A DNA stretch of 40,996 bases from Lachnospiraceae bacterium UBA1729 (GTDB lineage: Bacteria; Bacillota; Clostridia; Lachnospirales; Lachnospiraceae). The notes under the pieces are model-generated. The model saw only the letters and a list, made by a program, of their open reading frames with translations, was not told the origin of the DNA and ran no database searches. The stretch is from contig DCIJ01000032.1 in the NCBI GenBank assembly GCA_002315945.1, positions 1 to 40,996 on the forward strand, read 5' to 3'. Positions 32,637-40,602 of the stretch are shown one piece after another. Made by a program: the position numbers and the translations under genes. The stretch's first letter is position 1. Each line of letters begins with the position of its first letter.

Positions 32637-34805
32637 ATGAGCGGAGCAGCTAGAAACTACGGCGAAGAGTTTGCACCAAAGCAGAAAATATGGGTAATCA
32701 AGAAGGATAACAGCAAAGAAGTATTTAATGTTCAGAAGGTTATTGATGCTGTTGGAAAATCTGCCTACAGAGCACTCACTAAGTTTAGTGAAGAAGAGAA
32801 AGAGCATATCTGCAGAGTTGTAGTAGAAAAGGTTGAGGAGCTGGAGACAAATGAAATCCCTATTCCTATCATGCACAACATAGTCGAAAGTGCATTGGAA
32901 GAGGTTAAGCCTATAGTAGCCAAAAGCTATAGAGATTATCGTAATTATAAGCAGGATTTCGTACGTATGCTGGACGATGTATACAAGAAGAGCCAGTCTA
33001 TCATGTACGTTGGTGATAAGGAGAATGCCAATACAGATTCTGCTCTGGTATCTACCAAGAGAAGCCTTATTTTTAATCAGTTAAATAAGGAACTCTATCA
33101 GAAGTTTTTCCTGACTACAGAAGAAATTCAGGCATGCCGTGATGGTTACATTTATATTCATGATATGTCAGCACGTCGTGATACCATGAACTGCTGTCTG
33201 TTTGATGTAAAAAATGTCCTGACTGGCGGTTTTGAAATGGGTAATGTATGGTACAACGAGCCTAAAAGCCTGGATGTGGCTTTTGACGTCATTGGAGATA
33301 TTGTACTGTCTGCAGCAAGCCAGCAGTATGGTGGATTTACAATACCAAGTGTTGAGACCATTCTGGAGCCTTATGCTGAAAAGACCTATGAGCGACAGAT
33401 TAATAAATATCTTAAATTAGGAATTGATAAAGAAACTGCTGAAGCAGAAGCTTACAGAGATGTTGTAAGAGAGTTTGAACAGGGCTTCCAGGGATGGGAG
33501 TATAAGTTCAATACAGTAGGAAGCAGCCGTGGAGACTATCCATTCATTACAGTAACAGCAGGTACAGGCGCAGGAAGATTTGCCAAGCTTGCAACCATCT
33601 GCATGCTCAATGTACGTCGTCGCGGACAGGGCAAGGAATCCTGCAAGAAACCGGTTCTTTTCCCTAAGATTGTATTTTTATATGATGAGAACCTTCATGG
33701 CCCGGGAAAGCCATTGGAGGATGTATTTGAGGCAGGCGTTGAGTGCTCCTCCAAGACAATGTATCCTGACTGGCTGTCACTGACAGGCAAAGGCTATGTG
33801 GCAAGCATGTACAAGCAGTATGGCAAGATTATTTCTCCTATGGGATGCAGGGCATTTTTATCTCCCTGGTATGAGAGAGGCGGTATGCACCCTGAGGATG
33901 AAAAGGATTCACCTATTTTCGTAGGCAGATTTAATATTGGTGCGGTTTCACTGCATCTTCCAATGATTCTGATGAAATCAAGACAGGAAAGCAGAGATTT
34001 CTATGAGCTTTTAGATTATTATCTGAACCTTATTCGCCAGCTGCATATCAGAACCTATGCATATCTGGGTGAGATGAGAGCCTCTACTAATCCTTTGGCT
34101 TATTGTGAAGGTGGATTCCTGGGTGGAAATCTTAAGCTTCAGGACAAGATTAAACCACTTCTTAAGACTGCTACAGCATCCTTTGGAATTACTGCTTTTA
34201 ACGAGCTGCAGGAGCTGTATAATGGCAAGTCCTTATATGAGGATGGTAAGTTTGCCCTTGAGGTACTGGAGCACATTAATCAAAAAGTAAATGAATTTAA
34301 GGAAGAGGATGGAAATCTCTATGCCATCTATGGTACTCCTGCTGAGAATCTGTGTGGTCTTCAGATCAAACAGTTCAGAGCCAAGTATGGAATTATTGAG
34401 GGTGTATCAGACAGAGAATATGTATCAAACAGCTTCCACTGTCATGTAACAGAGAATATTACTCCTATTGAGAAACAGAATAGCGAATACCGTTTCTGGG
34501 AGTTATCTAATGGCGGCAAGATACAGTATGTTAAGTATCCTATCGGATACAATACAGAAGCAATCAAGACTCTTATCAGAAGAGCAATGGACATGGGATT
34601 TTATGAGGGGGTAAACCTGTCACTGGCTTATTGTGACGACTGTGGTCATGAAGAGCTGGAAATGGATGTATGTCCTGTCTGTGGTAGTAAGAATCTTACA
34701 AAGATTGACAGAATGAACGGCTATTTATCATATTCAAGAGTTCATGGTGATACCAGACTTAATGATGCGAAGATGGCTGAAATAGCAGACAGAATATCCA
34801 TGTAA
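32637..34805 (+). CDS. nrdD: anaerobic (class III) ribonucleoside-triphosphate reductase
   Basis: The 722-residue oxygen-sensitive enzyme reduces NTPs to dNTPs with a glycyl radical. An N-terminal ATP-cone (about 15-105, WVIKKDNSKEVFNVQKVID) senses ATP/dATP. The barrel includes the typical MNCCLFDVKNVLTGGF and FPKIVFLYDENLH regions. The C-terminal zinc site has Cys666, Cys669, Cys679 and Cys682 (CDDC and CPVC). The radical glycine is Gly695 in RMNGYLS. A final segment with LNDAKMAEIADR is longer than in some relatives. The ribosome binding site is AGAGGGG. The activase nrdG follows after 24 bases. The presence of this pair points to an anaerobe. Confidence 0.97.
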   Translation: MSGAARNYGEEFAPKQKIWVIKKDNSKEVFNVQKVIDAVGKSAYRALTKFSEEEKEHICRVVVEKVEELETNEIPIPIMHNIVESALEEVKPIVAKSYRDYRNYKQDFVRMLDDVYKKSQSIMYVGDKENANTDSALVSTKRSLIFNQLNKELYQKFFLTTEEIQACRDGYIYIHDMSARRDTMNCCLFDVKNVLTGGFEMGNVWYNEPKSLDVAFDVIGDIVLSAASQQYGGFTIPSVETILEPYAEKTYERQINKYLKLGIDKETAEAEAYRDVVREFEQGFQGWEYKFNTVGSSRGDYPFITVTAGTGAGRFAKLATICMLNVRRRGQGKESCKKPVLFPKIVFLYDENLHGPGKPLEDVFEAGVECSSKTMYPDWLSLTGKGYVASMYKQYGKIISPMGCRAFLSPWYERGGMHPEDEKDSPIFVGRFNIGAVSLHLPMILMKSRQESRDFYELLDYYLNLIRQLHIRTYAYLGEMRASTNPLAYCEGGFLGGNLKLQDKIKPLLKTATASFGITAFNELQELYNGKSLYEDGKFALEVLEHINQKVNEFKEEDGNLYAIYGTPAENLCGLQIKQFRAKYGIIEGVSDREYVSNSFHCHVTENITPIEKQNSEYRFWELSNGGKIQYVKYPIGYNTEAIKTLIRRAMDMGFYEGVNLSLAYCDDCGHEELEMDVCPVCGSKNLTKIDRMNGYLSYSRVHGDTRLNDAKMAEIADRISM

Positions 34806-34829
34806 TAAGAGACAGTTAAGGAAGAAAAG

Positions 34830-35387
34830 ATGCGTTATCACAATATAACCAAAGACGATATGTTAAATGGAGATGGCCTGAGAGTAGTGCTGTGGGTGGC
34901 AGGCTGTAACCATTGCTGTAAGGGGTGTCAGAATCCTCTGACCTGGGATCCTGATGGAGGACTTCCCTTTGATGAGGCAGCAAAACAGGAAATTTTCGAA
35001 CAATTGGACAAACCATATATTTCTGGAATTACTTTTTCGGGAGGAGATCCACTGCATGCTGCTAACAGAGTTGGAGTCAGGGATTTTATGGCAGAGATAA
35101 AAGAAAAATATCCGGACAAGACCATCTGGATGTACACAGGTGACAGCTGGGAGCATATTTTCCATTACAGCTGCATGAAATATGTGGATGTTCTGGTTGA
35201 TGGTGAGTTTCATATTGATGAGCTGGATAACACACTGATGTGGAAGGGAAGCAAAAACCAGAGGGTAATTGATGTTCAGGCTACTCTGAAGAGTACTGAT
35301 TTGAGCAGTCCGATTCTTCACTGTGGAGATTACAGTGATTATAAGCATATAAGGAGTGAAAAGCATGTTACGAGTTGCACGTTTTGA
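34830..35387 (+). CDS. nrdG: anaerobic ribonucleotide reductase activating protein
   Basis: A 185-residue radical SAM enzyme that makes the glycyl radical on NrdD from S-adenosylmethionine with a [4Fe-4S] cluster. The cluster motif CX3CX2C is Cys26, Cys30 and Cys33 in GCNHCCKGCQNP. The SAM-binding GGDP follows in ITFSGGDPLH. Other family marks are WMYTGDSWE and VDVLVDGEF. The length is normal with a slight C-terminal extension. The gene follows nrdD closely, and its last 23 bases overlap the start of the dut gene, so the three form an operon for anaerobic dNTP supply. Confidence 0.96.
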   Translation: MRYHNITKDDMLNGDGLRVVLWVAGCNHCCKGCQNPLTWDPDGGLPFDEAAKQEIFEQLDKPYISGITFSGGDPLHAANRVGVRDFMAEIKEKYPDKTIWMYTGDSWEHIFHYSCMKYVDVLVDGEFHIDELDNTLMWKGSKNQRVIDVQATLKSTDLSSPILHCGDYSDYKHIRSEKHVTSCTF

Positions 35388-35877
35388 TAAGGTTTCAAAA
35401 GAAAGATTTTTTGAAGATTTTTCAAAAAATTTTCCAGCACTTTCCCAGGAGGAGATAGAGGCGGCCTATAATGGAATACAGCTGCCTAAGCGCGCAACCA
35501 CCGGAAGCGCAGGTTATGATTTTCAGGCTCCTGTAGATATTACACTTAAGCCTGGTGAGACGGTAATGATTCCCACCGGAATTCGTTCTCAGATGGAAGA
35601 TGGATGGGTATTGTGTATCTACCCAAGGAGCGGACTTGGATTCAAGTTCCGCCTTCAGTTAAATAATACTGTTGGAATTATTGACAGTGACTATTTCTTT
35701 TCTGATAATGAAGGACACATTATGTGCCGTATGACTAATGACAGTAATGAAGAAAAGACAGTGGATATTAAGGCTGGAACAGGTTTTGTGCAGGGAATAT
35801 TCATGCCGTACGGAATCACTATTGATGATAGTGCCGAGGGCGTCAGAAATGGTGGATTTGGAAGTACTACGAAATAG
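35365..35877 (+). CDS. dut: dUTP diphosphatase (trimeric dUTPase family)
   Basis: The product has 170 residues from the ATG at 35365, behind AAGGAGTG; a GTG at 35356 is a less likely start. It overlaps nrdG by 23 bases in another frame. dUTPase motifs are in order: ATTGSAGYDF (motif I), YPRSGLGFK (II, 86-94), NTVGIIDSDY (III, 101-110, catalytic Asp), IFMPYG (IV) and the C-terminal arm RNGGFGST (V). Two deviations stand out. About 40 N-terminal residues precede the domain. After motif III the usual YRGE is replaced by YFFSDNEGHI. It probably turns dUTP into dUMP, which fits coupling to ribonucleotide reductase. Confidence 0.88.
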   Translation: MLRVARFDKVSKERFFEDFSKNFPALSQEEIEAAYNGIQLPKRATTGSAGYDFQAPVDITLKPGETVMIPTGIRSQMEDGWVLCIYPRSGLGFKFRLQLNNTVGIIDSDYFFSDNEGHIMCRMTNDSNEEKTVDIKAGTGFVQGIFMPYGITIDDSAEGVRNGGFGSTTK

Positions 35878-35882
35878 TTTTG

Positions 35883-35912
35883 TTGACGAATGATAGTATA
35901 ATAATGTATTTT
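35883..35912 (+). promoter_or_regulatory. possible promoter of yebC
   Basis: TTGACG (35883-35888) stands 18 bases before TATTTT (35907-35912), which has TG in front of it (extended -10). A TATAAT at 35897-35902 is too close to this -35 to be used with it. Confidence 0.35.
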
Positions 35913-36006
35913 ATTAGTTATTGTGGGATTATTGGTAATAGTACGTTTACTTTTGCCTAAGGATTAGCCCATGGAATTTGTCAATAATCAAGGAGAGATA
36001 TTAGAG

Positions 36007-36735
36007 ATGTCAGGACATTCAAAATTTGCGAATATTAAGCATAAAAAAGAGAAGAATGATGCAGCAAAGGGTAAGATTTTTACAATTATTGGACGTGAAA
36101 TCGCAGTTGCTGTTAAAGAAGGTGGCCCAGATGTAACCAATAATTTTAAGCTGGCTGCTGTTGTTGCCAAGGCCAAGGCTAACAATATGCCTAATGATAC
36201 TATCGAAAGAGGTATTAAGAAGGCAGCTGGTGAAGATGGTAATGTAAACTATGAGTATGCCACCTATGAAGGCTATGGTCCCAGTGGTATTGCTATTATT
36301 GTAGATACACTTACTGACAACAAGAACAGAACTGCAGCCAATGTACGTTCTGCTTTTACAAAAGGTCAGGGAAGCATTGGTACACAGGGTTGTGTATCCT
36401 TTATGTTTGACAAAAAAGGTCAGATTATTATTGATAAGGAAGAGTATGAAGCTGACCCGGATGAACTTATGATGACTGCATTAGATGCAGGCGCAGAAGA
36501 TTTCGAAGACGAAGAGGACTGCTTTACAATTACTACAGATCCTGATGAATTTGAGACTGTAAGAAAGGCTCTTGAGGAGCAGAATATTCCTATGGCAAGT
36601 GCTGAGGTAACTATGATTCCTCAGAATTATGTGACTGTTACAGATGAGACAGCCCTGAAGAACCTTCAGAGAACTCTTGATTTACTTGAAGAGGATGATG
36701 ATGTTCAGGCTGTATATACTAACCTTGATGAATAG
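36007..36735 (+). CDS. yebC: YebC/PmpR-TACO1 family protein
   Basis: The 242-residue product starts at the ATG at 36007 (MSGHSKFANIKHKKEK, the family's standard start), with AGGAG about 11 bases upstream. An upstream ATG at 35971 would add 12 atypical residues. The family was described as DNA-binding regulators; more recent work ties members to translation of proline-rich or other difficult sequences at the ribosome. Conserved segments include GREIAVAVKEGGPD, NNMPNDTIERGIKKA, YEGYGPSGIAIIV and the acidic middle domain DAGAEDFEDEED. It lies alone after the nucleotide genes, with its own possible promoter. Confidence 0.95.
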   Translation: MSGHSKFANIKHKKEKNDAAKGKIFTIIGREIAVAVKEGGPDVTNNFKLAAVVAKAKANNMPNDTIERGIKKAAGEDGNVNYEYATYEGYGPSGIAIIVDTLTDNKNRTAANVRSAFTKGQGSIGTQGCVSFMFDKKGQIIIDKEEYEADPDELMMTALDAGAEDFEDEEDCFTITTDPDEFETVRKALEEQNIPMASAEVTMIPQNYVTVTDETALKNLQRTLDLLEEDDDVQAVYTNLDE

Positions 36736-36780
36736 GGTGGGTATCAGTATTTAAATACATAAGTACTTTGAGGAATAATT

Positions 36781-37563
36781 ATGGAAAATATGAATATTAC
36801 TCCGGAAGTTACAAAGGCTGACTTTGACAATGTCAAGGATCAGCTTTTTGCCGATTATATGAAATATGTTTCTACTTTTAAGAGAGAGTCTTACGCTGCT
36901 ACCTTTGAGCAGTTTGGAGTAGATAAGAATCAAGCCATCAAGTGTATGGTTGAGTATTCAAGAACAGGTGATGATGCAAAGCAGTATATTGCAGATTCCC
37001 TGGCTAATATGTCTCTGGAGATGGAAAAAACTGTATCCAGACTTGAGAAAAACACCTTCCGTCTCAATAATAACCTGTATATGGTCGTCTATGTAATTCC
37101 TACACTTTTAGGTGATAATTATAGAGAAAAGGACCTTGCTGAAAAAATATGTTCTGTCTGGAGTCAGAAGATAAAAAGTGGAAATATTTCACCAGCAGAT
37201 TTCCAGTCAATTAAGGGTGGCTTTAAATCTAAACTCTGTTATATTACAACAGCTGTGTGCAAGGGACTGGGAAAAGGCGAGAATGCTGAGGAAATAACGG
37301 AACTGAAGAACTTCAGGGATGGATATATGGCCAGCTGTGAAAATGGAGAACGCATGATTAATGACTATTATGATTGTGCTCCTACTATAGTAAAACGTAT
37401 TGAAAAGAGTGAAAATCCAGAGTTAAAGTATCTCTATCTCTGGGAAAATTATATTAAGCCCTGCGTTGATGCAATCTCCAGAGGCGAAAATGAGGCCTGC
37501 CTTGATACTTATACAGCCATGGTTGATGAGTTAAAAGATGAATATATGAACGACAGGCACTAA
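36781..37563 (+). CDS. CFI-box-containing protein, unknown function
   Basis: A 260-residue soluble, mostly helical protein. Around residue 153 it carries the so-called CFI-box: CYITTAVCKGLGKG, with a following TELKNFRDGYM, close to the conserved Cys-Phe-Ile-Thr-Thr-Ala plus FRD pattern seen near the ends of many otherwise unrelated proteins. Function of the box is not established. The N-terminal 150 residues are unassigned. The ribosome binding site before the ATG is only a weak GAGGAA. A 77-residue acidic protein follows 9 bases later and is probably co-translated. Confidence 0.75.
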   Translation: MENMNITPEVTKADFDNVKDQLFADYMKYVSTFKRESYAATFEQFGVDKNQAIKCMVEYSRTGDDAKQYIADSLANMSLEMEKTVSRLEKNTFRLNNNLYMVVYVIPTLLGDNYREKDLAEKICSVWSQKIKSGNISPADFQSIKGGFKSKLCYITTAVCKGLGKGENAEEITELKNFRDGYMASCENGERMINDYYDCAPTIVKRIEKSENPELKYLYLWENYIKPCVDAISRGENEACLDTYTAMVDELKDEYMNDRH

Positions 37564-37572
37564 GGAGCAGAT

Positions 37573-37806
37573 ATGGAACAGGAGTGTACCCCCTTAATTC
37601 CTTCCGGAACGGCGGGAGCGGATATTGAAAAACCGGTTACTGTAACATTGGAGAATGGTGAAATAATAGAGCTGATCCCCAATCCTCTTCCTGTGCCTAA
37701 AAAAAGAAAAAGACTGGGGATGGAATTTCCCTTTGAAGTAACTGAAGATAAAGCGGAGTTTGATCACGAAATTCCGGAAGACAAGATGTGTTTTGATGTT
37801 GATTAG
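37573..37806 (+). CDS. small acidic protein, unknown function
   Basis: Not recognised. The 77-residue product has a Pro-rich centre followed by a basic patch (PNPLPVPKKRKRLGMEF) and an acidic tail, without membrane helices, and looks partly disordered. AAGGAGCAG lies just before the ATG, so translation is likely. It sits between the CFI-box gene (9 bases) and ilvB (24 bases), all on one strand. Confidence 0.65.
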   Translation: MEQECTPLIPSGTAGADIEKPVTVTLENGEIIELIPNPLPVPKKRKRLGMEFPFEVTEDKAEFDHEIPEDKMCFDVD

Positions 37807-37830
37807 CAATTTTTAATGATTGGAGAATGA

Positions 37831-39447
37831 ATGAAAGCAGCAGACGCAATTATCAGATGTCTTGAAGAAGAGGGCGTTGAAACCGTATTCGGATATCCCG
37901 GAGTGGCAATATGCCCTTTTTATAATAGTATTCTGGACTCTACAATTAAAACTGTACTGATTCGTACTGAACAGAATGCAGCTCATGCTGCCAGTGGACT
38001 TGCCAGAGTCACTGGAAGACCAGGTGTGTGTGCAGTTACCAGCGGACCGGGTGCTACCAATGTGATTACAGGTATTGCAACAGCATTTGCTGACAGTATT
38101 CCATTAATATGCATTACCGGACAGGTTGATTCAACACTGTTAGGCAGCGACGTATTCCAGGAGGCAGACATTACTGGTGCTGTTGAGAGCTTTGTAAAGT
38201 ACAGTTATCTGGTTAGAAATCCCGAAGATATTCCCAGAATATTTAAGGAGGCCTTTTACATAGCCAATACGGGAAGAAAAGGTCCAGTACTTATTGATAT
38301 CCCTTTTGATGTACAGAATGCCAATATCAGCCGGTTTAAGTATCCTGAAGAGGTATCTTTAAGAACCTATAAGCCAACAGTTAAGGGCCATGTGGTTCAG
38401 ATTAAAAAAGCTGTAAAAGCCCTGGAGCATGCTAAGAGACCTGTAATATGTGCAGGTGGTGGTGTTCAGCTTTCGGAAGCCAATGCAGAGTTCAGAAGCT
38501 TTGTTGAAAAACACAATATTCCTGTTGTCTCTACTATGATGGGTATTGGTGTTATGCCTACAGAGCATCCATTATATTTTGGTATGGTAGGAAATAATGG
38601 AAAGGCTTATGCAAATCGTGCCATGAACGAGTCAGATGTTATGATTATGTTTGGTGCAAGAGTTGCAGACAGAGCAATCAGCCAGCCTGACTTTATGCTG
38701 GGAGGCAAGGTCCTGATTCATGTTGATGTGGATCCTGCCGAAATTGGAAAGATAGCTTCAAGCACCATTCCAATTGTTGGCGATATTAAGCATATTATCG
38801 GAGATTTTGAAAAGCAGGAATTTTCAGTAGATAGTGAACTGTGGATTAATACACTGAACAGATACAAAGAGACCATGAAGCCTGTCAGACGTCCCAATCC
38901 TGATTATGTGGATCCTGCAGTATTCATCGACAAGCTGTCAAGAAAGATGGACGCTGATGGAATATATGTAGCAGACGTTGGACAGAATCAGATCTGGTCA
39001 TGTGCTTATCATGTGGTTAGAAATGGTCAGTTCTTTACATCTGGTGGAATGGGAACCATGGGTTATTCTATTCCTGCTGCTATGGGTGCAAAAATTGCTG
39101 ACAGAAACAGACAGGTAATAGCAGTATGCGGAGATGGAAGCTTTCAGATGTCCATGATGGAGTTGGCTACCATCAAGCAGGAAAACGCAGCTGTTAAGAT
39201 AATAGTAATGAGAAACAATTATCTGGGAATGGTTAGAGAATATCAGCACAATGCTTACAAGGATAACTATTCAGTAGTTGATATTGCAGGATATCCAGAC
39301 CTGTGCAAGCTCTCTGCAGCATATGATATCCCTTATCTCAGACTTGACAATATGAGCAATGCTGATGAAATAATTGATATTTTCCTTAAGGAAGATAACA
39401 CAATGCTTCTTGAACTGATGATTGATCCTTATGATCTGGTAAAATAG
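37831..39447 (+). CDS. ilvB: acetolactate synthase large (catalytic) subunit
   Basis: The 538-residue thiamine diphosphate enzyme condenses two pyruvates, or pyruvate with 2-oxobutyrate, in the first common step of valine, leucine and isoleucine synthesis. Glu48 in RTEQNAAHA is the ThDP-activating Glu. The ThDP-magnesium motif runs from GDGS (434-437) to NN (462-463). FAD-region sequences such as GPGATNVITG and FGARVADRA are present. At 538 residues it is at the short end for the family. The small subunit gene follows after one base, so the holoenzyme is co-translated. Weak ribosome binding GGAGA precedes the ATG. No T-box or leader peptide was seen upstream. Confidence 0.94.
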   Translation: MKAADAIIRCLEEEGVETVFGYPGVAICPFYNSILDSTIKTVLIRTEQNAAHAASGLARVTGRPGVCAVTSGPGATNVITGIATAFADSIPLICITGQVDSTLLGSDVFQEADITGAVESFVKYSYLVRNPEDIPRIFKEAFYIANTGRKGPVLIDIPFDVQNANISRFKYPEEVSLRTYKPTVKGHVVQIKKAVKALEHAKRPVICAGGGVQLSEANAEFRSFVEKHNIPVVSTMMGIGVMPTEHPLYFGMVGNNGKAYANRAMNESDVMIMFGARVADRAISQPDFMLGGKVLIHVDVDPAEIGKIASSTIPIVGDIKHIIGDFEKQEFSVDSELWINTLNRYKETMKPVRRPNPDYVDPAVFIDKLSRKMDADGIYVADVGQNQIWSCAYHVVRNGQFFTSGGMGTMGYSIPAAMGAKIADRNRQVIAVCGDGSFQMSMMELATIKQENAAVKIIVMRNNYLGMVREYQHNAYKDNYSVVDIAGYPDLCKLSAAYDIPYLRLDNMSNADEIIDIFLKEDNTMLLELMIDPYDLVK

Positions 39448-39448
39448 T

Positions 39449-39937
39449 ATGAAAAAAATATATTCAGTATTAGTAGAAAACAGAACGGGTGTACTTTCAA
39501 AAGTAGCCGGATTATTTGCAAGACGCTGCTTTAATATTGATTCACTTACAGTTGGAGAGACTGAGAGTAATGATGTCAGCTGTATGACAATAGTTTCCAG
39601 CGGTGATGAGAGAACAATAGAGCAGATTGAAAAACAGCTTAATAAAAAGCTTGATGTCATCAAAGTAAAAACCTTTGATGAAGCTGAGTCTGTAAGTCGT
39701 GAATTAATGCTGGTTAAGGTGAAATATAACAAGGGAAACCGTACAGATATTATTGAGACCTGTTCAATTTTAAAGGCTGACATTGTAGATATGAGCAAGA
39801 CACAGATGATGATTCAGATGTGTGACATTCCTGAACGTACAAAGCTTCTGTTGCAGATGCTCCAGTCTGTATCTATAGTTGAGGTGGCAAGAACTGGAAC
39901 CCTGGCTCTGTCAAAGTGTCTGGAGACAGAACAGTAG
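39449..39937 (+). CDS. ilvN: acetolactate synthase small (regulatory) subunit, copy 1
   Basis: The 162-residue regulatory subunit that activates IlvB and gives valine feedback. The N-terminal ACT domain is seen in YSVLVENRTGVLSKVAGLFARR and FNIDSLTVGETE; the second domain follows from about residue 80 with RELMLVKVKYN. It begins one base after the ilvB stop. Compared with the second copy it has changed residues in the ACT loop (CFNIDSLTVGETESNDV versus GYNIDSITAGVTADSRF), so valine sensing may differ. Its stop is followed directly by a promoter. Confidence 0.93.
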   Translation: MKKIYSVLVENRTGVLSKVAGLFARRCFNIDSLTVGETESNDVSCMTIVSSGDERTIEQIEKQLNKKLDVIKVKTFDEAESVSRELMLVKVKYNKGNRTDIIETCSILKADIVDMSKTQMMIQMCDIPERTKLLLQMLQSVSIVEVARTGTLALSKCLETEQ

Positions 39938-39945
39938 AGGTAGGG

Positions 39946-39974
39946 TTGACAAGGGGATATGACCTTGCTATTAT
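39946..39974 (+). promoter_or_regulatory. sigma-A promoter of second ilvN and ilvC
   Basis: A consensus TTGACA (39946-39951) is followed after exactly 17 bases by TATTAT (39969-39974), about 45 bases before the second small-subunit gene. This gives an extra start inside the ilv cluster. Confidence 0.8.
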
Positions 39975-40021
39975 TTGAAACGTGTATTTTTTTAGGTACA
40001 ATTTAAAAAAAGGGGCTAAAG

Positions 40022-40519
40022 ATGCAGAAAAAGGTTTTTCAGATTTTAGTTGATAATACCTCTGGTGTATTGAGTCGTATATCAGGACTCTTTTCCCGAA
40101 GAGGTTATAACATTGACAGTATTACTGCCGGCGTTACAGCAGATTCAAGATTTACCAGAATTACTATTGTAACTCATGGTGATGATGAAATTCTTGATCA
40201 GATTGAGAAGCAGGTGGCTAAGCTTGTTGATGTAAGAGATATTAAGGAGCTTAAGCGGGACGATTCCATTTACAGAGAATTAGCGTTAGTTAAGGTTCGT
40301 ACAGGAGAAGACAGAAGACAGGGCGTCATGGAAGCGGTTGACATCTATCGTGCCAAGATAGTGGACTCTGACAGAGAATGTCTGACAGTAGAGATTACAG
40401 GTACACAGTCTAAGATTGAAGCCTTCTTAAGTCTGATTTCAAATTATGAGATACTGGAACTTGCCCGTACAGGAATCGCTGGACTGGGTCGAGGCAGTGA
40501 GAACGTAGTTTATCTGTAG
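40022..40519 (+). CDS. ilvN: acetolactate synthase small (regulatory) subunit, copy 2
   Basis: A 165-residue second ACT-domain small subunit (ilvN/ilvH type). QILVDNTSGVLSRISGLFSRRG and YNIDSITAGVTADSRFTRI match the usual IlvH consensus more closely than copy 1 does. The C-terminal domain includes RELALVKVRTGEDRR and ELARTGIAGLGRG. It has its own promoter and ribosome binding site AAAGGGG, and precedes ilvC by 83 bases. It may regulate the same large subunit under other conditions or serve a second large subunit elsewhere. Confidence 0.93.
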   Translation: MQKKVFQILVDNTSGVLSRISGLFSRRGYNIDSITAGVTADSRFTRITIVTHGDDEILDQIEKQVAKLVDVRDIKELKRDDSIYRELALVKVRTGEDRRQGVMEAVDIYRAKIVDSDRECLTVEITGTQSKIEAFLSLISNYEILELARTGIAGLGRGSENVVYL

Positions 40520-40551
40520 ATTCATTAACATATTTTTATAGGTAATTAATA

Positions 40552-40567
40552 CAGCTAAATATAGCTG
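40552..40567 (+). other. hairpin in the ilvC leader
   Basis: CAGCTA (40552-40557) and TAGCTG (40562-40567) form a perfect six-base stem around AATA, 35 bases before ilvC. The following bases are A-rich, not T-rich, so it is not a terminator on this strand; an mRNA-stability role is possible. Confidence 0.35.
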
Positions 40568-40602
40568 CAGAAAATAAAAACATTTTTCAGGAGGAGAAAA
40601 AA

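Noticed and set aside
37807..37830. T-box or leader-peptide attenuator before ilvB
   Set aside because: The gap is only 24 bases and the preceding 77-residue gene is not rich in Val, Leu or Ile; no T-box sequence was seen.
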